Source: Rhodopseudomonas sp. BAL398
Lineage (GTDB): Bacteria; Pseudomonadota; Alphaproteobacteria; Rhizobiales; Xanthobacteraceae
Reading direction: 5' to 3'
DNA: 64,000 bases
Assembly (NCBI RefSeq): GCF_033001325.1
Contig: NZ_CP133111.1
Coordinates: 4,232,501-4,296,500, forward strand
In this document: positions 54,283-64,000 of the stretch, one piece after another
How positions within the stretch are numbered: position 1 is the first letter of the stretch
How the letters are laid out: each line of letters begins with the position of its first letter
The notes under the pieces: model-generated
Told to the model about the DNA's origin: nothing
Database searches by the model: none
The model's input: only the letters and a program-made list of their open reading frames with translations
Position numbers and translations under genes: made by a program

Positions 54283-54990
54283 GTGGATATTTACACCATC
54301 ATCTTCCTGGCACTCGCGGTGTTTATCTTCCTGCGTCTTCGCAACGTGCTGGGCCAGCGCACCGGAAGCGAGCGCCCGCCGTTCGACCGCGCCGCGGCGC
54401 GCGACGCGCTTCAGGGCAAGCAGGACAACAATGTCATGCCGATTCCCGGCCAGGTGATCGATCAGACCCCGCTGGCGCCGACCGCCGATGTAGTGCCTCC
54501 GACCGATCGCTGGAAGGGCATCGCGGAGCCGGGCTCGGATCTCGAAGCCGGCCTCAATGCGATCGCCGCGCAGGATTCCTCGTTCGATCCCCGGCATTTC
54601 ATCTCCGGCGCCAAGGGCGCCTATGAGATGATCGTGATGGCCTTCGCCAATGGCGACCGCCGCGCGCTGAAGGATCTGCTGTCGTCCGACGTCTATGAGA
54701 GCTTCGAAGCCGCGATCAAGGATCGCGAGAAGAACGAGCAGAAGACCGAGACCCGCTTCGTCTCGATCGAGAAGTCCGAACTGGTCGGCGCCGAAGTGCG
54801 CGATCGCGCGGCGCAGCTGACCGTGCGGTTCGTGTCGCAAATGATCTCTGTCACCCGCGACAAGGCCGGGGCGATCGTCGACGGCAATCCCGACAAGGTC
54901 GCGGACATTACCGACGTTTGGACCTTTGCCCGCGACATCACCTCGCGCGATCCGAACTGGAAGCTGGTTGGCACGGGAAGCGCGCAATAA
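54283..54990 (+). CDS. timA: Tim44/TimA-domain protein
   Basis: A 235-residue protein with an N-terminal membrane anchor (IYTIIFLALAVFIFLRLRNVLG), a variable proline-rich linker and a C-terminal Tim44-like domain (HFISGAKGAYEMIVMAFANG, DRRALKDLLSSDVYESFEAA, DVWTFARDITSRDPNWKL). Tim44 anchors the import motor in mitochondria; the bacterial homologue is membrane-bound and its role is less clear. It starts with GTG. timA-mltA-Smr is a conserved alphaproteobacterial order divergent from secB. Confidence 0.93.
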   Translation: MDIYTIIFLALAVFIFLRLRNVLGQRTGSERPPFDRAAARDALQGKQDNNVMPIPGQVIDQTPLAPTADVVPPTDRWKGIAEPGSDLEAGLNAIAAQDSSFDPRHFISGAKGAYEMIVMAFANGDRRALKDLLSSDVYESFEAAIKDREKNEQKTETRFVSIEKSELVGAEVRDRAAQLTVRFVSQMISVTRDKAGAIVDGNPDKVADITDVWTFARDITSRDPNWKLVGTGSAQ

Positions 54991-56410
54991 TCCGAACGGC
55001 CGGCGCGCCGCCGCAGCCTGCATGATCGCAGCGGCGCTGTTGCTCGCGCCCTTGTCGGGCGCCGAGGCCAGACGCCAGCACCGACATCATCATCATCATC
55101 ATCATCACCACAAGTCGCACTACCCGAGCTGGCCGCTCGAGATTCCCGGCGCGCAATATAGCCCGGTGAGCTGGAGCGCGGTCACCGGCTGGGCCGACGA
55201 CGATCAGCTTGCGGCCTTCAAGACCTTCCGCGCCAGCTGCCGGCCGATCGCCGCGCGACGCCAGCCGTCGACCACCTCGAAGCCGCTCGGCGGCTCGCTA
55301 CGCGCGCCCTGCCGCGCCGCCATCTCCGCCAAGATTGCCAATGCGGCGCAGGCTCGCCGATTTTTCGAACGCCATTTCCGGCCGCTGGAAATCTCCCGGC
55401 TCGGCGAGGCCGACGGCTTCGTCACCGGTTACTACGAGCCGGTGATCGAGGGCTCCCGCGTCAAGACCGACGTCTACAATGTCCCGGTCTATCGCCGGCC
55501 GTCGAACCTGTTCGTCCGTGGCGTCAAGCCTGGCGCCACCGGCCTGCCCAACAAGGGCCAGGTGTTTCGCAAGATCGGCCGGCGCAAGCTGGTGCCGTAT
55601 TACGATCGCGCCGAAATCGAGGACGGCGCCATTGCCGGGCGCGGCCTGGAAATCTGTTGGCTCAAGAGCCAGACTGATCTGCTATTCACCCAGATCCAGG
55701 GCTCGGCGCGGGTCCGGCTCGAGGATGGCGGCACGGTGCGGATCAATTACGACGCCCATAATGGTCTGCCCTACACGCCGGTCGGCCGCATCCTGATCGA
55801 CCGCAACATCGTGCCGAAAGAAGAGATGTCGATGCAGCGGATCCGGCAGTGGATGGATGCAAATCCGGATGGCGCCAAGGAATTGCGCCGGCAGAACCGC
55901 TCCTATGTGTTCTTTCGCGAGGTTCAGCTCTCCGACAAGGACGAGGCGGTCGGCGCCCAGGGCGTGCCGCTGACGCCGGGCCGTTCGATCGCGGTCGACA
56001 AATCGCTGCATGTCTATGGCACGCCGTTTTTCATCGCCGGCGAATTGCCGCTCGAATCGGAGCAGTCCAAGACCCCGTTCCACCGGCTGATGGTGGCACA
56101 GGACACCGGCTCGGCGATCGTCGGTCCGGCGCGCGCCGATTTGTATTTCGGCGCCGGCAACGAAGCCGGCGCGGTGGCGGGCCGGATCCGGCACAAGATG
56201 CGCTTCGTGATGCTGCTGCCGAACAGTCTCGACCCGGTGGCGCAAGGCCGCAACATGCCGCTGCCCAAGGCAAGGCCGTCGAACAAGATCGCCAAGACGG
56301 AGGCCGCCAGCGTGGCGTCGGCGATTCCGCTGCCGCAGGCGCGACCGGTCGCGGCCAACCGCCCCGCCCATCGCGCCCCTTCGCATCGCCGCCATCGCAG
56401 CGGTCGATGA
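54968..56410 (+). CDS. mltA: Membrane-bound lytic murein transglycosylase A
   Basis: MltA cleaves peptidoglycan glycan strands, leaving 1,6-anhydro ends. Catalytic parts: GFVTGYYEPVIEGSRVKTDV, AEIEDGAIAGRGLEICWLKS, FTQIQGSARVRLEDG, AQDTGSAIVGPARADLYFG (catalytic Asp region). No lipobox is visible, so it may be secreted rather than lipidated. A tract of nine histidines follows the signal peptide. The TTG at 54968 provides a positively charged signal-peptide start (LAREARNN) and overlaps timA; an ATG at 55022 would leave a signal without charge. It overlaps the Smr gene by four bases. Confidence 0.88.
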   Translation: MAREARNNPNGRRAAAACMIAAALLLAPLSGAEARRQHRHHHHHHHHHKSHYPSWPLEIPGAQYSPVSWSAVTGWADDDQLAAFKTFRASCRPIAARRQPSTTSKPLGGSLRAPCRAAISAKIANAAQARRFFERHFRPLEISRLGEADGFVTGYYEPVIEGSRVKTDVYNVPVYRRPSNLFVRGVKPGATGLPNKGQVFRKIGRRKLVPYYDRAEIEDGAIAGRGLEICWLKSQTDLLFTQIQGSARVRLEDGGTVRINYDAHNGLPYTPVGRILIDRNIVPKEEMSMQRIRQWMDANPDGAKELRRQNRSYVFFREVQLSDKDEAVGAQGVPLTPGRSIAVDKSLHVYGTPFFIAGELPLESEQSKTPFHRLMVAQDTGSAIVGPARADLYFGAGNEAGAVAGRIRHKMRFVMLLPNSLDPVAQGRNMPLPKARPSNKIAKTEAASVASAIPLPQARPVAANRPAHRAPSHRRHRSGR

Positions 56411-57003
56411 AGCGTCCTGCGCCGCCCCAACCGCCGCCGCCGTCACGCCGTAAGCGCGGTCTGAGCGAGGAAGAGCGCGCGCTGTGGGACGCCGTCGCCA
56501 AACAGATCAAGCCACTGCGCAAGCAGCAACGCGCGGTGAAAGCCGCAATCGCGCCGCCGCCCGCGCCAGAGCCGGTGATCGCGGTCAAGCGCGTCGCACC
56601 GGCGAAGCCGCATCCGCGCGAGCGAATCGCAAGGTCGCCGCTGCCGACACCCGCACCGCCGCCGCTGGCCCCGCTGGGTCGCCGCGAGCGCTCGCATCTG
56701 TCGCGTGGCCGCAAGGAGATCGAGGGCCGCATCGATCTGCACGGCATGACGCAGTCACGCGCCCATCATGCGCTGCTGGCGTTCTTGCAGCGCGCCAGCG
56801 GCGACGGTCTGACTTTCGTGCTGGTGATCACCGGCAAGGGCCGCACGGTCGGGCCCGATTCCGAACGCGGCGTGTTGCGCCGGCAGGTGCCGCACTGGCT
56901 CGGCCTGCCCGAATTCCGCGCGCTGGTGGTCGGATTCGAGGAAGCCCATATCGGCCATGGCGGCGAAGGCGCGCTCTATGTCCGGGTGCGGCGGGCAAGG
57001 TAG
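56407..57003 (+). CDS. Smr-domain protein
   Basis: A 198-residue protein: a basic, proline-rich N-terminal half (residues 1-100) and a C-terminal Smr domain (RIDLHGMTQSRAHHALLAFL, VLVITGKGR, VPHWLG), a possible nicking endonuclease or RNA nuclease fold. The DLHG motif, linked to activity, is intact. It begins in an ATGA overlap with mltA and ends the operon. Confidence 0.92.
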   Translation: MKRPAPPQPPPPSRRKRGLSEEERALWDAVAKQIKPLRKQQRAVKAAIAPPPAPEPVIAVKRVAPAKPHPRERIARSPLPTPAPPPLAPLGRRERSHLSRGRKEIEGRIDLHGMTQSRAHHALLAFLQRASGDGLTFVLVITGKGRTVGPDSERGVLRRQVPHWLGLPEFRALVVGFEEAHIGHGGEGALYVRVRRAR

Positions 57004-57015
57004 CTGCGGGGCGTT

Positions 57016-57160
57016 ATACCAAAGGACTTTGCCGTTGACTCATCAATTTGGTCATGGCCGTTGTCCAGGCCATCCACGTCTTGATCCGGCACTGCTTTCA
57101 AGGCGTGGATGCCCGGCACAAGGCCGGGCATGACGAACGAGAGGCAACGACCGTTGGTAT
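57016..57160. repeat. Dispersed repeat, family D, copy 3
   Basis: ATACCAAAGGACTTTGCC, then GTCATGGCCGTTGTCCAGG, GGCGTGGATGCCCGGCACA, AGGCCGGGCATGACGAACGA and CCGTTGGTAT. Same direction as copy 1. Confidence 0.8.
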
Positions 57161-57259
57161 TAGCTGTGCTGTCACCATCCGCTTTCGCGGGCGATGACGG
57201 CATGAGTGTTGTGCGCTGACCAGCGAGCCACTGCTACGAGCCGCAGCTACGAGCCGCAG

Positions 57260-58558
57260 CTACAGAATGAACCGGCTGAGATCGGCGTTCTTGGCCAGAT
57301 CGCCGACATGCTTTTGCACATAGTCGGCGTCGATCTGGATGGTCTCGCCATTGCGGTCCGGGGCGACGAAGGAGATTTCGTCGAGCACCCGCTCCATCAC
57401 GGTCTGCAACCGCCGCGCGCCGATATTCTCGACGCTGGAATTGACCGCGACCGCGACGTCGGCCAGCGCATCGATCGCCTCGGGCGTGATGTCGAGGGTG
57501 ACGCCCTCGGTCTGCAGCAGCGCGACATATTGCTTGATCAGCGAGGCTTCCGGCTCGGTCAGGATTCGCCGCATGTCGTCGCGGGTCAAAGCGTCGAGCT
57601 CGACCCGGATCGGCAGCCGGCCCTGCAATTCGGGCAGCAGGTCCGACGGCTTGGCGATGTGGAAGGCGCCGGAGGCGATGAACAGGATGTGGTCGGTCTT
57701 CACCGCGCCGTGCTTGGTCGAGACCGTGGTGCCCTCGATCAAGGGCAGTAGGTCGCGCTGCACGCCCTCGCGCGAGACGTCGCCGCCGCTGCGGCCGTCG
57801 CGCACGCAGATCTTGTCGATCTCGTCGAGAAACACGATGCCGTTGTTCTCGACCACGTGGATCGCTTCCTGCACCAGCTTGTCGTCGTCGAGCAGCTTGT
57901 CGGATTCCTCGTTGACCAGCAGCTCGTGAGAATCCTCAACCGTGAGCCGGCGGGTCTTGGTGCGCCCGCCCATCTTGCCGAAAATATCGCCGATCGAAAT
58001 CGCGCCGATCTGGCCGCCCGGCACGCCGGGGATCTCGAACATCGGCGAGCCGCCGGCCTGGGTCTCGATCTCGATCTCCTTGTCGTTGAGTTCGCCGGCG
58101 CGCAGCTTCTTGCGAAACGAATCCCGCGTCGCAGGTCCCGAGCCCGGTCCAACCAGCGCGTCGAGCACGCGGTCCTCGGCGGCGATCTGGGCCCGGGCCT
58201 CGACGTCCTTGCGCTTGCGCTGGCGCACCTGCGCGATCGCGACCTCGACCAGGTCGCGGATGATCTGCTCGACGTCGCGGCCGACATAGCCGACCTCGGT
58301 GAATTTGGTGGCCTCGACCTTGATGAAGGGCGCGTTGGCGAGCTTGGCCAGCCGGCGCGCGATCTCGGTCTTGCCGACCCCGGTCGGGCCGATCATCAGG
58401 ATGTTCTTCGGCAACACCTCCTCGCGCAGGCTGCCTTCGAGTTGCAGCCGCCGCCAGCGGTTGCGCAGCGCGATCGACACCGCGCGCTTGGCGTCGTGCT
58501 GGCCGACGATGAAGCGGTCGAGTTCGGAAACGATTTCACGGGGGGAAAAGTCGGTCAT
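57260..58558 (-). CDS. hslU: ATP-dependent protease ATPase subunit HslU
   Basis: HslU unfolds proteins for the HslV peptidase. The 432-residue AAA+ ATPase has the family N-terminus [20 protein letters not shown], Walker [35 protein letters not shown] (pore loop GYVG), an inserted I-domain, Walker [11 protein letters not shown], and ends DLSRFIL, the C-terminal tail that docks into HslV. It lies downstream of hslV on the same strand with a family C repeat in between. Confidence 0.97.
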   Translation of the reverse strand: MTDFSPREIVSELDRFIVGQHDAKRAVSIALRNRWRRLQLEGSLREEVLPKNILMIGPTGVGKTEIARRLAKLANAPFIKVEATKFTEVGYVGRDVEQIIRDLVEVAIAQVRQRKRKDVEARAQIAAEDRVLDALVGPGSGPATRDSFRKKLRAGELNDKEIEIETQAGGSPMFEIPGVPGGQIGAISIGDIFGKMGGRTKTRRLTVEDSHELLVNEESDKLLDDDKLVQEAIHVVENNGIVFLDEIDKICVRDGRSGGDVSREGVQRDLLPLIEGTTVSTKHGAVKTDHILFIASGAFHIAKPSDLLPELQGRLPIRVELDALTRDDMRRILTEPEASLIKQYVALLQTEGVTLDITPEAIDALADVAVAVNSSVENIGARRLQTVMERVLDEISFVAPDRNGETIQIDADYVQKHVGDLAKNADLSRFIL

Positions 58559-58587
58559 GGATGGTTCTTTACACTACGGTTAAGTTC

Positions 58588-58670
58588 GTCATGGCGAGGA
58601 GTACTTGCGACGAAGCCATCCAGGCTGCGCCTGCCGGCCCTGGATTGCTTTGCTTCGCTCGCAATGACGG
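58588..58670. repeat. Dispersed palindromic repeat, family C, copy 3
   Basis: GTCATGGCGAGGAGTACTTG to TTCGCTCGCAATGACGG with GAAGCCATCCAGG and CCTGGATTGC as inner arms. It sits inside the hslV-hslU operon. Confidence 0.8.
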
Positions 58671-58673
58671 CCA

Positions 58674-59240
58674 CTAAAGCGTTTCAACCGTGACATTGCG
58701 GTTGGTGTAGACGCAGATGTCGGCAGCGATATCGAGGGCGCGGCGCACGATGGTCTCGGCGTCCTTCTCGGAGTCGACCAGCGCGCGCGCTGCCGCCAGC
58801 GCGTAATTGCCGCCGGAGCCGATCGCCATCACGCCGGCCTCTGGCTCCAGCACGTCGCCGGTGCCGGTCAGCACCAGCGAGACGTCCTTGTCGGCGACGA
58901 TCATCATCGCCTCGAGCCGGCGCAGATAGCGGTCGGTGCGCCAGTCCTTGGCCAATTCGACCGCGGCGCGGGTCAATTGCCCGGGATATTGCTCGAGCTT
59001 GGCCTCCAGCCGTTCGAACAGGGTGAAGGCATCGGCGGTGGCACCGGCGAAACCGCCGATCACGTCGCCCTTATTGCCGAGCTTGCGGACCTTTTTGGCG
59101 TTGGATTTGATCACGGTCTGGCCGATCGAGACCTGGCCGTCGCCGCCGATCACGACCGTTCCGCCCTTGCGGACGGTCAGAATGGTGGTGCCGTGCCAGA
59201 CCTGCGGCGAGCCTTCGCCGGAAGCGGGATGCATATTCAT
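58674..59240 (-). CDS. hslV: ATP-dependent protease peptidase subunit HslV
   Basis: A 188-residue proteasome-beta-like peptidase. The mature N-terminal threonine lies in [13 protein letters not shown] (residues about 15-27) after removal of a longer than usual leader; [38 protein letters not shown] and [16 protein letters not shown] complete the fold. It is convergent with no gene but divergent from hisB, a common arrangement. Confidence 0.97.
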   Translation of the reverse strand: MNMHPASGEGSPQVWHGTTILTVRKGGTVVIGGDGQVSIGQTVIKSNAKKVRKLGNKGDVIGGFAGATADAFTLFERLEAKLEQYPGQLTRAAVELAKDWRTDRYLRRLEAMMIVADKDVSLVLTGTGDVLEPEAGVMAIGSGGNYALAAARALVDSEKDAETIVRRALDIAADICVYTNRNVTVETL

Positions 59241-59418
59241 GGAATTCCTCTCAAGGTCGCTGATCTAGGTATTGCCCCGCGCCGTTGCAAATCGGGCCGC
59301 TGCGGCGGATTTGGTCACCATAGGTCGAAGAACGGGTCTGCAAGACCGAGGCAGCGGTAGCGAAGCCGTCATCCGCCTGTTAAAAGGGCGCGTTTTCAGC
59401 CCCCGGAGAGCCCGCTTC

Positions 59419-60012
59419 ATGCGCAAGGCGACGATCAAGCGCAAGACCAAGGAAACCGACATCGCGGTCGCGGTCGATCTCGACGGCACCGGCGTCTCCG
59501 ACGTGTCCACCGGGATCGGCTTCTTCGACCATATGCTGGATCTGCTGGCCCGCCACTCCCGCATCGACATCACGGTGAAGGCGGTCGGCGACCTGCATGT
59601 CGACCATCACCACACCACCGAGGATGTCGGCATCGCGCTTGGCCAGGCGGTCAAGCAGGCGCTCGGCGACATGAAGGGCATCACCCGCTACGCCAGCATT
59701 CTGATGCCGATGGATGAGACCCTGACCCGGGTCGTCATCGACATTTCGGGCCGGCCGGTGCTGGTGTTCAAAGCCGAGTTCCTACGCGACAAGATCGGCG
59801 AATTCGACACCGAGCTGGTGCGCGAATGGTTCAACGCCTTCGCCGGCAATGCGGGCGTGACTTTGCACGTCGAAACCCTATATGGCGAGAACAGCCACCA
59901 TATCGCCGAATCCTGCTTCAAGGGGTTGGCGCGGGCGCTGCGCGCGGCGGTCGCGATCGATCCGAGCGCCGCGGGCGAAGTGCCATCGACCAAGGGTCAG
60001 CTCGGCGGCTGA
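59419..60012 (+). CDS. hisB: Imidazoleglycerol-phosphate dehydratase
   Basis: HisB dehydrates imidazole glycerol phosphate in histidine synthesis. The 197-residue manganese enzyme has [17 protein letters not shown] and [18 protein letters not shown], the first metal site, repeated in [23 protein letters not shown] at 59419 matches the family start ([13 protein letters not shown]). It opens the hisB-DUF2628-hisH-hisA-hisF-hisE operon. It is monofunctional, lacking the phosphatase part found in enterics. Confidence 0.97.
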   Translation: MRKATIKRKTKETDIAVAVDLDGTGVSDVSTGIGFFDHMLDLLARHSRIDITVKAVGDLHVDHHHTTEDVGIALGQAVKQALGDMKGITRYASILMPMDETLTRVVIDISGRPVLVFKAEFLRDKIGEFDTELVREWFNAFAGNAGVTLHVETLYGENSHHIAESCFKGLARALRAAVAIDPSAAGEVPSTKGQLGG

Positions 60013-60041
60013 TCGGTTTCATCCATCGGCGGAAGGTACCC

Positions 60042-60560
60042 ATGCCGGTTTACACAGTTCACGCCCCCCCGACGGTCAACCGGCAGCCCGATATCGCGCC
60101 CGACCGCTTCGTGTTCGTGCGCGACGGCTTCTATGTCTGGGCCTTCGTGCTGGGCCCGCTGTGGCTGCTGTATCGCCGGCTCTGGCTGGCGCTGCTTGGC
60201 TATATCGCGCTGGTGATCGCCCTGACGGTTGTGCTGGGCGCGGCACATTCCGGAGCCGGCGCGCGCTTTGCCGTGCTGCTGCTGCTGGCAACGCTGCTGG
60301 GGCTCGAGGCCGCCAGCCTGCGGCGTTGGACGCTGGCGCGTCGCAAATGGCGCCAGCTCGACGTCGTCATCGCGGACGATACCGAAGCCGCCGAGCGGCG
60401 CTTCTTCGATCGCTGGACCCGGGCGCAACCGGTCACCGCCGGCTATCAGCCGCCGGTCGATCGCGGCGAACCGCCACCGGTGCGGCGCATCCCGATGCCG
60501 TCATCATCGCTCAACACCGACATTGTCGGGTCGTTTCCACGTCCGGGATCATCGCGGTGA
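60042..60560 (+). CDS. DUF2628 membrane protein
   Basis: A 172-residue protein: YTVHAPP start, [20 protein letters not shown] (residues about 20-39), then two or three membrane helices and a polar C-terminus. The family is of unknown function. It lies between hisB and hisH and overlaps hisH by four bases (GTGA), so it is translated with the operon; this placement is common in rhizobia-related genomes. Confidence 0.85.
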   Translation: MPVYTVHAPPTVNRQPDIAPDRFVFVRDGFYVWAFVLGPLWLLYRRLWLALLGYIALVIALTVVLGAAHSGAGARFAVLLLLATLLGLEAASLRRWTLARRKWRQLDVVIADDTEAAERRFFDRWTRAQPVTAGYQPPVDRGEPPPVRRIPMPSSSLNTDIVGSFPRPGSSR

Positions 60561-61207
60561 CCGTCGCCATCATCGATTACGGCTCCGGCAATCTGCATTC
60601 CGCCGCCAAGGCGTTCGAGCGCGCGGCGCGCAGCATGGAGGTGCCGGAAAAGATCGTGGTGACCCGCGATCCCGAAGTGGTGTTTCGCGCCGACCGCGTG
60701 GTGCTGCCCGGCGTCGGCGCCTTCGCCGATTGCCGCCGCGGCCTCGACGCGCTCGACGGCATGGTCGAGGCGATGACCGAGACCGTGCGCGACAAGGCGC
60801 GGCCGTTCTTCGGCATCTGCGTCGGCATGCAGCTGATGGCGACGCGCGGCAAGGAGCACGTCACCACCGGCGGGCTCGACTGGATCGCCGGCGACGTGGT
60901 CAAGATTACGCCGAATCAGGAAGAGCTGAAGATCCCCCATATGGGCTGGAATACGCTCGACATGGTGCGCGAGCATCCGGTGCTGCAGCGGCTGCCGCTC
61001 GGTCCCAAGGGTCTGCACGCCTATTTCGTGCACTCGTTTCATCTGGCGGCCACCGTCGAGGCCGACGTGCTGGCGCGCGCCGATTATGGCGGGCCGGTCA
61101 CCGCGATGGTCGGCCGCGACACTGCGATCGGCACCCAGTTTCACCCCGAAAAGAGCCAGCGCTTCGGCCTGGCTCTGATCGGCAATTTTCTAAAGTGGAA
61201 GCCGTGA
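60557..61207 (+). CDS. hisH: Imidazole glycerol phosphate synthase, glutaminase subunit HisH
   Basis: HisH supplies ammonia from glutamine to HisF. The 216-residue class I amidotransferase has [25 protein letters not shown], nucleophile Cys88 (GICVGMQ) and His196/Glu198 (FHPEKS). GTG start in a GTGA overlap with the DUF2628 gene. Confidence 0.97.
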   Translation: MTVAIIDYGSGNLHSAAKAFERAARSMEVPEKIVVTRDPEVVFRADRVVLPGVGAFADCRRGLDALDGMVEAMTETVRDKARPFFGICVGMQLMATRGKEHVTTGGLDWIAGDVVKITPNQEELKIPHMGWNTLDMVREHPVLQRLPLGPKGLHAYFVHSFHLAATVEADVLARADYGGPVTAMVGRDTAIGTQFHPEKSQRFGLALIGNFLKWKP

Positions 61208-61240
61208 ATATCCGCTTTGACATCGAGGACGCGTCGCGGC

Positions 61241-61349
61241 GCTTCTCCCCTCCCTTTTGCGGGGAGGGGTCGGGGGTGGGGGTCCGCGAACTAAGTGCCC
61301 GTGGCTTACCCCCACCCCGACCCTCCCCCGCAAGGGGGGAGGGAGAAAG
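61241..61349. repeat. Palindromic repeat related to family E
   Basis: CTTCTCCCCTCCCTTTTGCG, GGGAGGGGTCGGGGGTGGGG, inverse arm TTACCCCCACCCCGACCCTC and CAAGGGGGGAGGGAGAAA. It lies inside the his operon, between hisH and hisA, and ends just before the hisA RBS. Confidence 0.75.
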
Positions 61350-61357
61350 ACCCCGAC

Positions 61358-62095
61358 ATGATCCTCTTTCCCGCCATCGATCTGAAGAACGGCCAATGCG
61401 TCCGCCTCGAGCAGGGCGACATGGCGCGCGCCACCGTGTTCAATCTCGATCCTGCGGCGCAGGCGCGTGATTTCGCTGCGCAGGGCTTCGAATATCTGCA
61501 CGTCGTCGATCTCGACGGCGCCTTTGCCGGCAAGCCGGTCAATGCGCAGGCGGTGGAGTCGATGCTGAAGGACGTCTCCATGCCGGTGCAGCTCGGCGGC
61601 GGCATCCGCGATCTGGCCACCATCGAGGCCTGGCTCGGCAAGGGCATCACCAGGGTCATCATCGGCACCGCGGCGGTGCGCGATCCGGCGCTGGTGAAGG
61701 AAGCCGCGAAGACATTTCCCGGCCGGGTCGCGGTCGGGCTCGACGCCCGCGACGGCAAGGTTGCGGTCGAAGGCTGGGCCGAGAGTTCGCAGGTCACCGT
61801 GCTGGAGATCGCGCAACGCTTCGAGGACGCCGGCGTCGCCGCCATCATCTTCACCGACATCGCCCGCGACGGGCTGCTCAAGGGCATCAACTGGGACGCC
61901 ACCATCGCGCTGGCAGAGGCAATCTCGATCCCGGTGATCGCCTCCGGGGGCCTCGCCTCGATCGACGACGTCAAGGCGATGCTCGAGCCGCGCGCGCGCA
62001 AGCTCGAAGGCGCGATCGCCGGCCGCGCTCTGTATGACGGCCGGCTCGATCCGGCGCAGGCGCTGGCGTTGATCAGCCGTGCCCGGGCCGCATAG
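61358..62095 (+). CDS. hisA: Phosphoribosylformimino-5-aminoimidazole carboxamide ribotide isomerase
   Basis: HisA is the sugar isomerase before HisF. The 245-residue TIM barrel has catalytic Asp8 ([16 protein letters not shown]), the partner Asp in [14 protein letters not shown], and phosphate loops GGGIRD and [11 protein letters not shown]. Its RBS-like GGGAG is provided by the end of the upstream repeat. Confidence 0.97.
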   Translation: MILFPAIDLKNGQCVRLEQGDMARATVFNLDPAAQARDFAAQGFEYLHVVDLDGAFAGKPVNAQAVESMLKDVSMPVQLGGGIRDLATIEAWLGKGITRVIIGTAAVRDPALVKEAAKTFPGRVAVGLDARDGKVAVEGWAESSQVTVLEIAQRFEDAGVAAIIFTDIARDGLLKGINWDATIALAEAISIPVIASGGLASIDDVKAMLEPRARKLEGAIAGRALYDGRLDPAQALALISRARAA

Positions 62096-62103
62096 GAAGC
62101 ATC

Positions 62104-62871
62104 ATGTTCAAGGTCCGCGTCATTCCCTGTCTCGACGTCAAGGACGGCCGTGTCGTCAAGGGCGTCAATTTCGTCGATCTGCGCGACGCCGGCGATCCGG
62201 TGGAGGCGGCGATCGCCTATGACGCCGCCGGCGCCGATGAATTGTGTTTTCTCGACATCACCGCGACCCACGAAAACCGCGGCATCATGCTCGACGTGGT
62301 GCGGCGGACTGCGGAAGCCTGCTTCATGCCGCTGACCGTCGGCGGCGGCGTGCGCACCGTGGATGATATCAAGGTGCTGCTGCGCTCCGGCGCCGACAAG
62401 GTCTCGATCAATTCGGCCGCGGTCAACCGCCGCGAATTCGTGAAGGAAGCGGCGGAGAAATTCGGCGACCAATGCATCGTGGTGGCGATCGACGCCAAGC
62501 GCGTGCCGGGCCGCGACCGCTGGGAGATCTTCACCCATGGCGGGCGCAAGGCCACCGGGATCGACGCCATCGAATTCGCCCAGGAGGTGGTGTCGCTCGG
62601 CGCCGGCGAGATCCTGCTGACCTCGATGGACCGCGACGGCACACGGGTCGGCTTCGACATTCCGCTGACCCAGGCGGTGGCCGACAGCGTCCACGTGCCG
62701 GTGATCGCCTCGGGCGGCGTCGGCAATCTCGACCATCTGGTCGACGGCATCCGCCAGGGCCATGCGACCGCGGTGCTGGCGGCGTCGATTTTCCATTTTG
62801 GTGAATACACCATCCGTCAGGCCAAGGATCATATGGTCCGCGCCGGGCTGCCGATGCGGCTCGATCCCTAG
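62104..62871 (+). CDS. hisF: Imidazole glycerol phosphate synthase, cyclase subunit HisF
   Basis: The 255-residue TIM barrel joins PRFAR with HisH-derived ammonia. Asp11 ([15 protein letters not shown]) and a second catalytic Asp in VVAIDAKR are present, with GGGVRTVDD and ASGGVGN phosphate sites. It starts 8 bases after hisA. Confidence 0.98.
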   Translation: MFKVRVIPCLDVKDGRVVKGVNFVDLRDAGDPVEAAIAYDAAGADELCFLDITATHENRGIMLDVVRRTAEACFMPLTVGGGVRTVDDIKVLLRSGADKVSINSAAVNRREFVKEAAEKFGDQCIVVAIDAKRVPGRDRWEIFTHGGRKATGIDAIEFAQEVVSLGAGEILLTSMDRDGTRVGFDIPLTQAVADSVHVPVIASGGVGNLDHLVDGIRQGHATAVLAASIFHFGEYTIRQAKDHMVRAGLPMRLDP

Positions 62872-62925
62872 ATTAACGCCGCTCGGAGCGATAGGCTTCC
62901 GAGCGGCAGAACTGGTAGAGTACCA

Positions 62926-63249
62926 ATGGCTCGTTTCACGATCCACGATCTGGCCGCCACCATCGACGCGCGCGCCGCCTCGAGCGCCGAGGTGTCCTAC
63001 ACCCGCAAACTGCTCGACAAGGGCCCCGAGCATTGCGCCAAGAAGTTCGGCGAGGAAGCGGTCGAAACCGTGATCGCCGCGGTCGAGAATGATCGCGGCC
63101 ATCTGATCGCCGAGAGCGCCGACGTCCTGTTCCACCTTCTCGTGCTGCTGAAATCGCGCGACGTGACGCTGGAGGACGTCGAGGCGGCGCTGGGACAGCG
63201 CACCTCAATGTCGGGACTGGACGAGAAGGCGGCGCGCAAGCGCGACTGA
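62926..63249 (+). CDS. hisE: Phosphoribosyl-ATP pyrophosphatase
   Basis: HisE removes pyrophosphate from phosphoribosyl-ATP, an early histidine step. The 107-residue all-alpha protein has [20 protein letters not shown] (metal-binding Glu residues) and [18 protein letters not shown]. It is a stand-alone form without HisI. Confidence 0.96.
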   Translation: MARFTIHDLAATIDARAASSAEVSYTRKLLDKGPEHCAKKFGEEAVETVIAAVENDRGHLIAESADVLFHLLVLLKSRDVTLEDVEAALGQRTSMSGLDEKAARKRD

Positions 63250-63323
63250 AGCGTCGGCCGCCCGGCGCGGTCGCATCGCTCGATTATGAATCAAGACGAG
63301 AGAACCAAGGCGAGGACAGTTTG

Positions 63324-64000
63324 ATGGATGCGCGGTCAGACCTCCAGTACAATCCATACCGGACCTTCTCGCGGTCGCAATGGGCCAAGCTGCGCGACGA
63401 TATGCCGATGACGCTCGACGCCGATGAGATCGCGGCGCTGCGCTCGAAGTTCGACCGGCTCGATCTGAGGGAGGTCGAGGAGATCTATCTGCCGCTGTCC
63501 CGGCTGCTGTCGATTCATGTCGCCGCGCTGCAGCAGCTGTATTTTTCGCAACGGCGGTTTCTCGGCATCGTCGAACGCAAGGTGCCGTTCATCATCGGCG
63601 TCGCCGGCTCGGTGGCGGTGGGAAAATCCACCACCGCGCGCGTGTTGCAGGCGCTGTTGGCGCGCTGGTCGCCGCGGCCCAAGGTCGATCTCGTCACCAC
63701 CGACGGCTTCCTGCATCCCAATGCGGTGCTGGAGCGCGAGGGGATGATGAAGAAAAAGGGATTTCCGGAGAGCTACGATCTGCCGGCCCTGCTCGGCTTT
63801 CTCAGCGACATCAAGGCGGGGCGGCGTCGGGTCCGCGCGCCGGTGTATTCGCATCTGACCTACGACATCATTCCGAACCAGTGGATCACGGTCGACCGGC
63901 CCGACATCCTGATCGTCGAGGGCGTCAATGTGCTGCAGACCGGCCGGCTGCCGCGCGACGGCAAGGCGGTGCCTGTCGTGTCCGACTTCTTCGACTTCTC
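63324..64000 (+). CDS. coaA: Pantothenate kinase (type I), 3' end outside window
   Basis: CoaA phosphorylates pantothenate, the first step of coenzyme A synthesis. The visible 225 residues hold [20 protein letters not shown], Walker [55 protein letters not shown] and [12 protein letters not shown]. About 90 C-terminal residues are missing because the window ends. It follows hisE by 74 bases, the usual arrangement. Confidence 0.96.
   Translation, partial: MDARSDLQYNPYRTFSRSQWAKLRDDMPMTLDADEIAALRSKFDRLDLREVEEIYLPLSRLLSIHVAALQQLYFSQRRFLGIVERKVPFIIGVAGSVAVGKSTTARVLQALLARWSPRPKVDLVTTDGFLHPNAVLEREGMMKKKGFPESYDLPALLGFLSDIKAGRRRVRAPVYSHLTYDIIPNQWITVDRPDILIVEGVNVLQTGRLPRDGKAVPVVSDFFDF

Overview
The window is GC-rich, densely coding alphaproteobacterial chromosome. 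Gene content and protein sequences suggest the family Bradyrhizobiaceae, most likely a Rhodopseudomonas palustris-like strain. Pointers are the RuBisCO-like protein next to a YjbQ gene, two glnK-amtB modules, an AerR/PpaA-type cobalamin-binding regulator, and many short palindromic repeats between genes of the kind seen in Rhodopseudomonas and Bradyrhizobium. No 16S rRNA is present, so the species call is inference.

Layout. 0-7 kb: end of rpmA, a GNAT acetyltransferase, a small ORF, a DMT transporter, obgE-proB, then YjbQ plus a form IV RuBisCO-like protein. 7-11 kb (accessory): a dioxygenase-like protein without its metal ligands, a cobalamin-binding regulator, a 750-base gene-free stretch and a HAMP-only membrane protein. 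11-16.4 kb: tRNA-Gly, a CnoX-like thioredoxin, a LON-domain protein, a UPF0434 protein, a UbiH-family hydroxylase and tesB. 16.5-19.8 kb: an ArsB-like/MFS transporter pair and an unknown gene. 19.9-23.8 kb: glnK-amtB twice. 23.9-24.5 kb: a vapBC pair. 24.7-35.4 kb: dapC, ftsK, lolA, xthA, a cyclic-nucleotide-binding protein, an OmpR-type regulator, an L,D-transpeptidase, a YggS protein and a diguanylate cyclase. 35.6-39.8 kb: leuS-lptE-holA.

40-57 kb looks like the chromosome origin region. parB, parA, rsmG, mnmG, mnmE, rho and hemJ all read leftward. A 461-base gene-free stretch (50013-50473) follows, with one perfect DnaA box and an AT-rich patch. The kinase/pyrophosphorylase gene, maf, coaE and dnaQ then read rightward. 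Three perfect parS sites lie at 42.6, 44.2 and 46.4 kb. This arrangement matches alphaproteobacterial origins known from Caulobacter and Sinorhizobium, but hemE is not beside it.

53.3-64 kb: secB, timA, mltA and an Smr-domain gene, then hslU-hslV and the histidine operon hisB-DUF2628-hisH-hisA-hisF-hisE, with coaA running off the end. Several families of dispersed palindromic repeats fill most intergenic gaps; at four gene ends a repeat terminus also forms the stop codon. No insertion sequence, prophage or CRISPR array was found.
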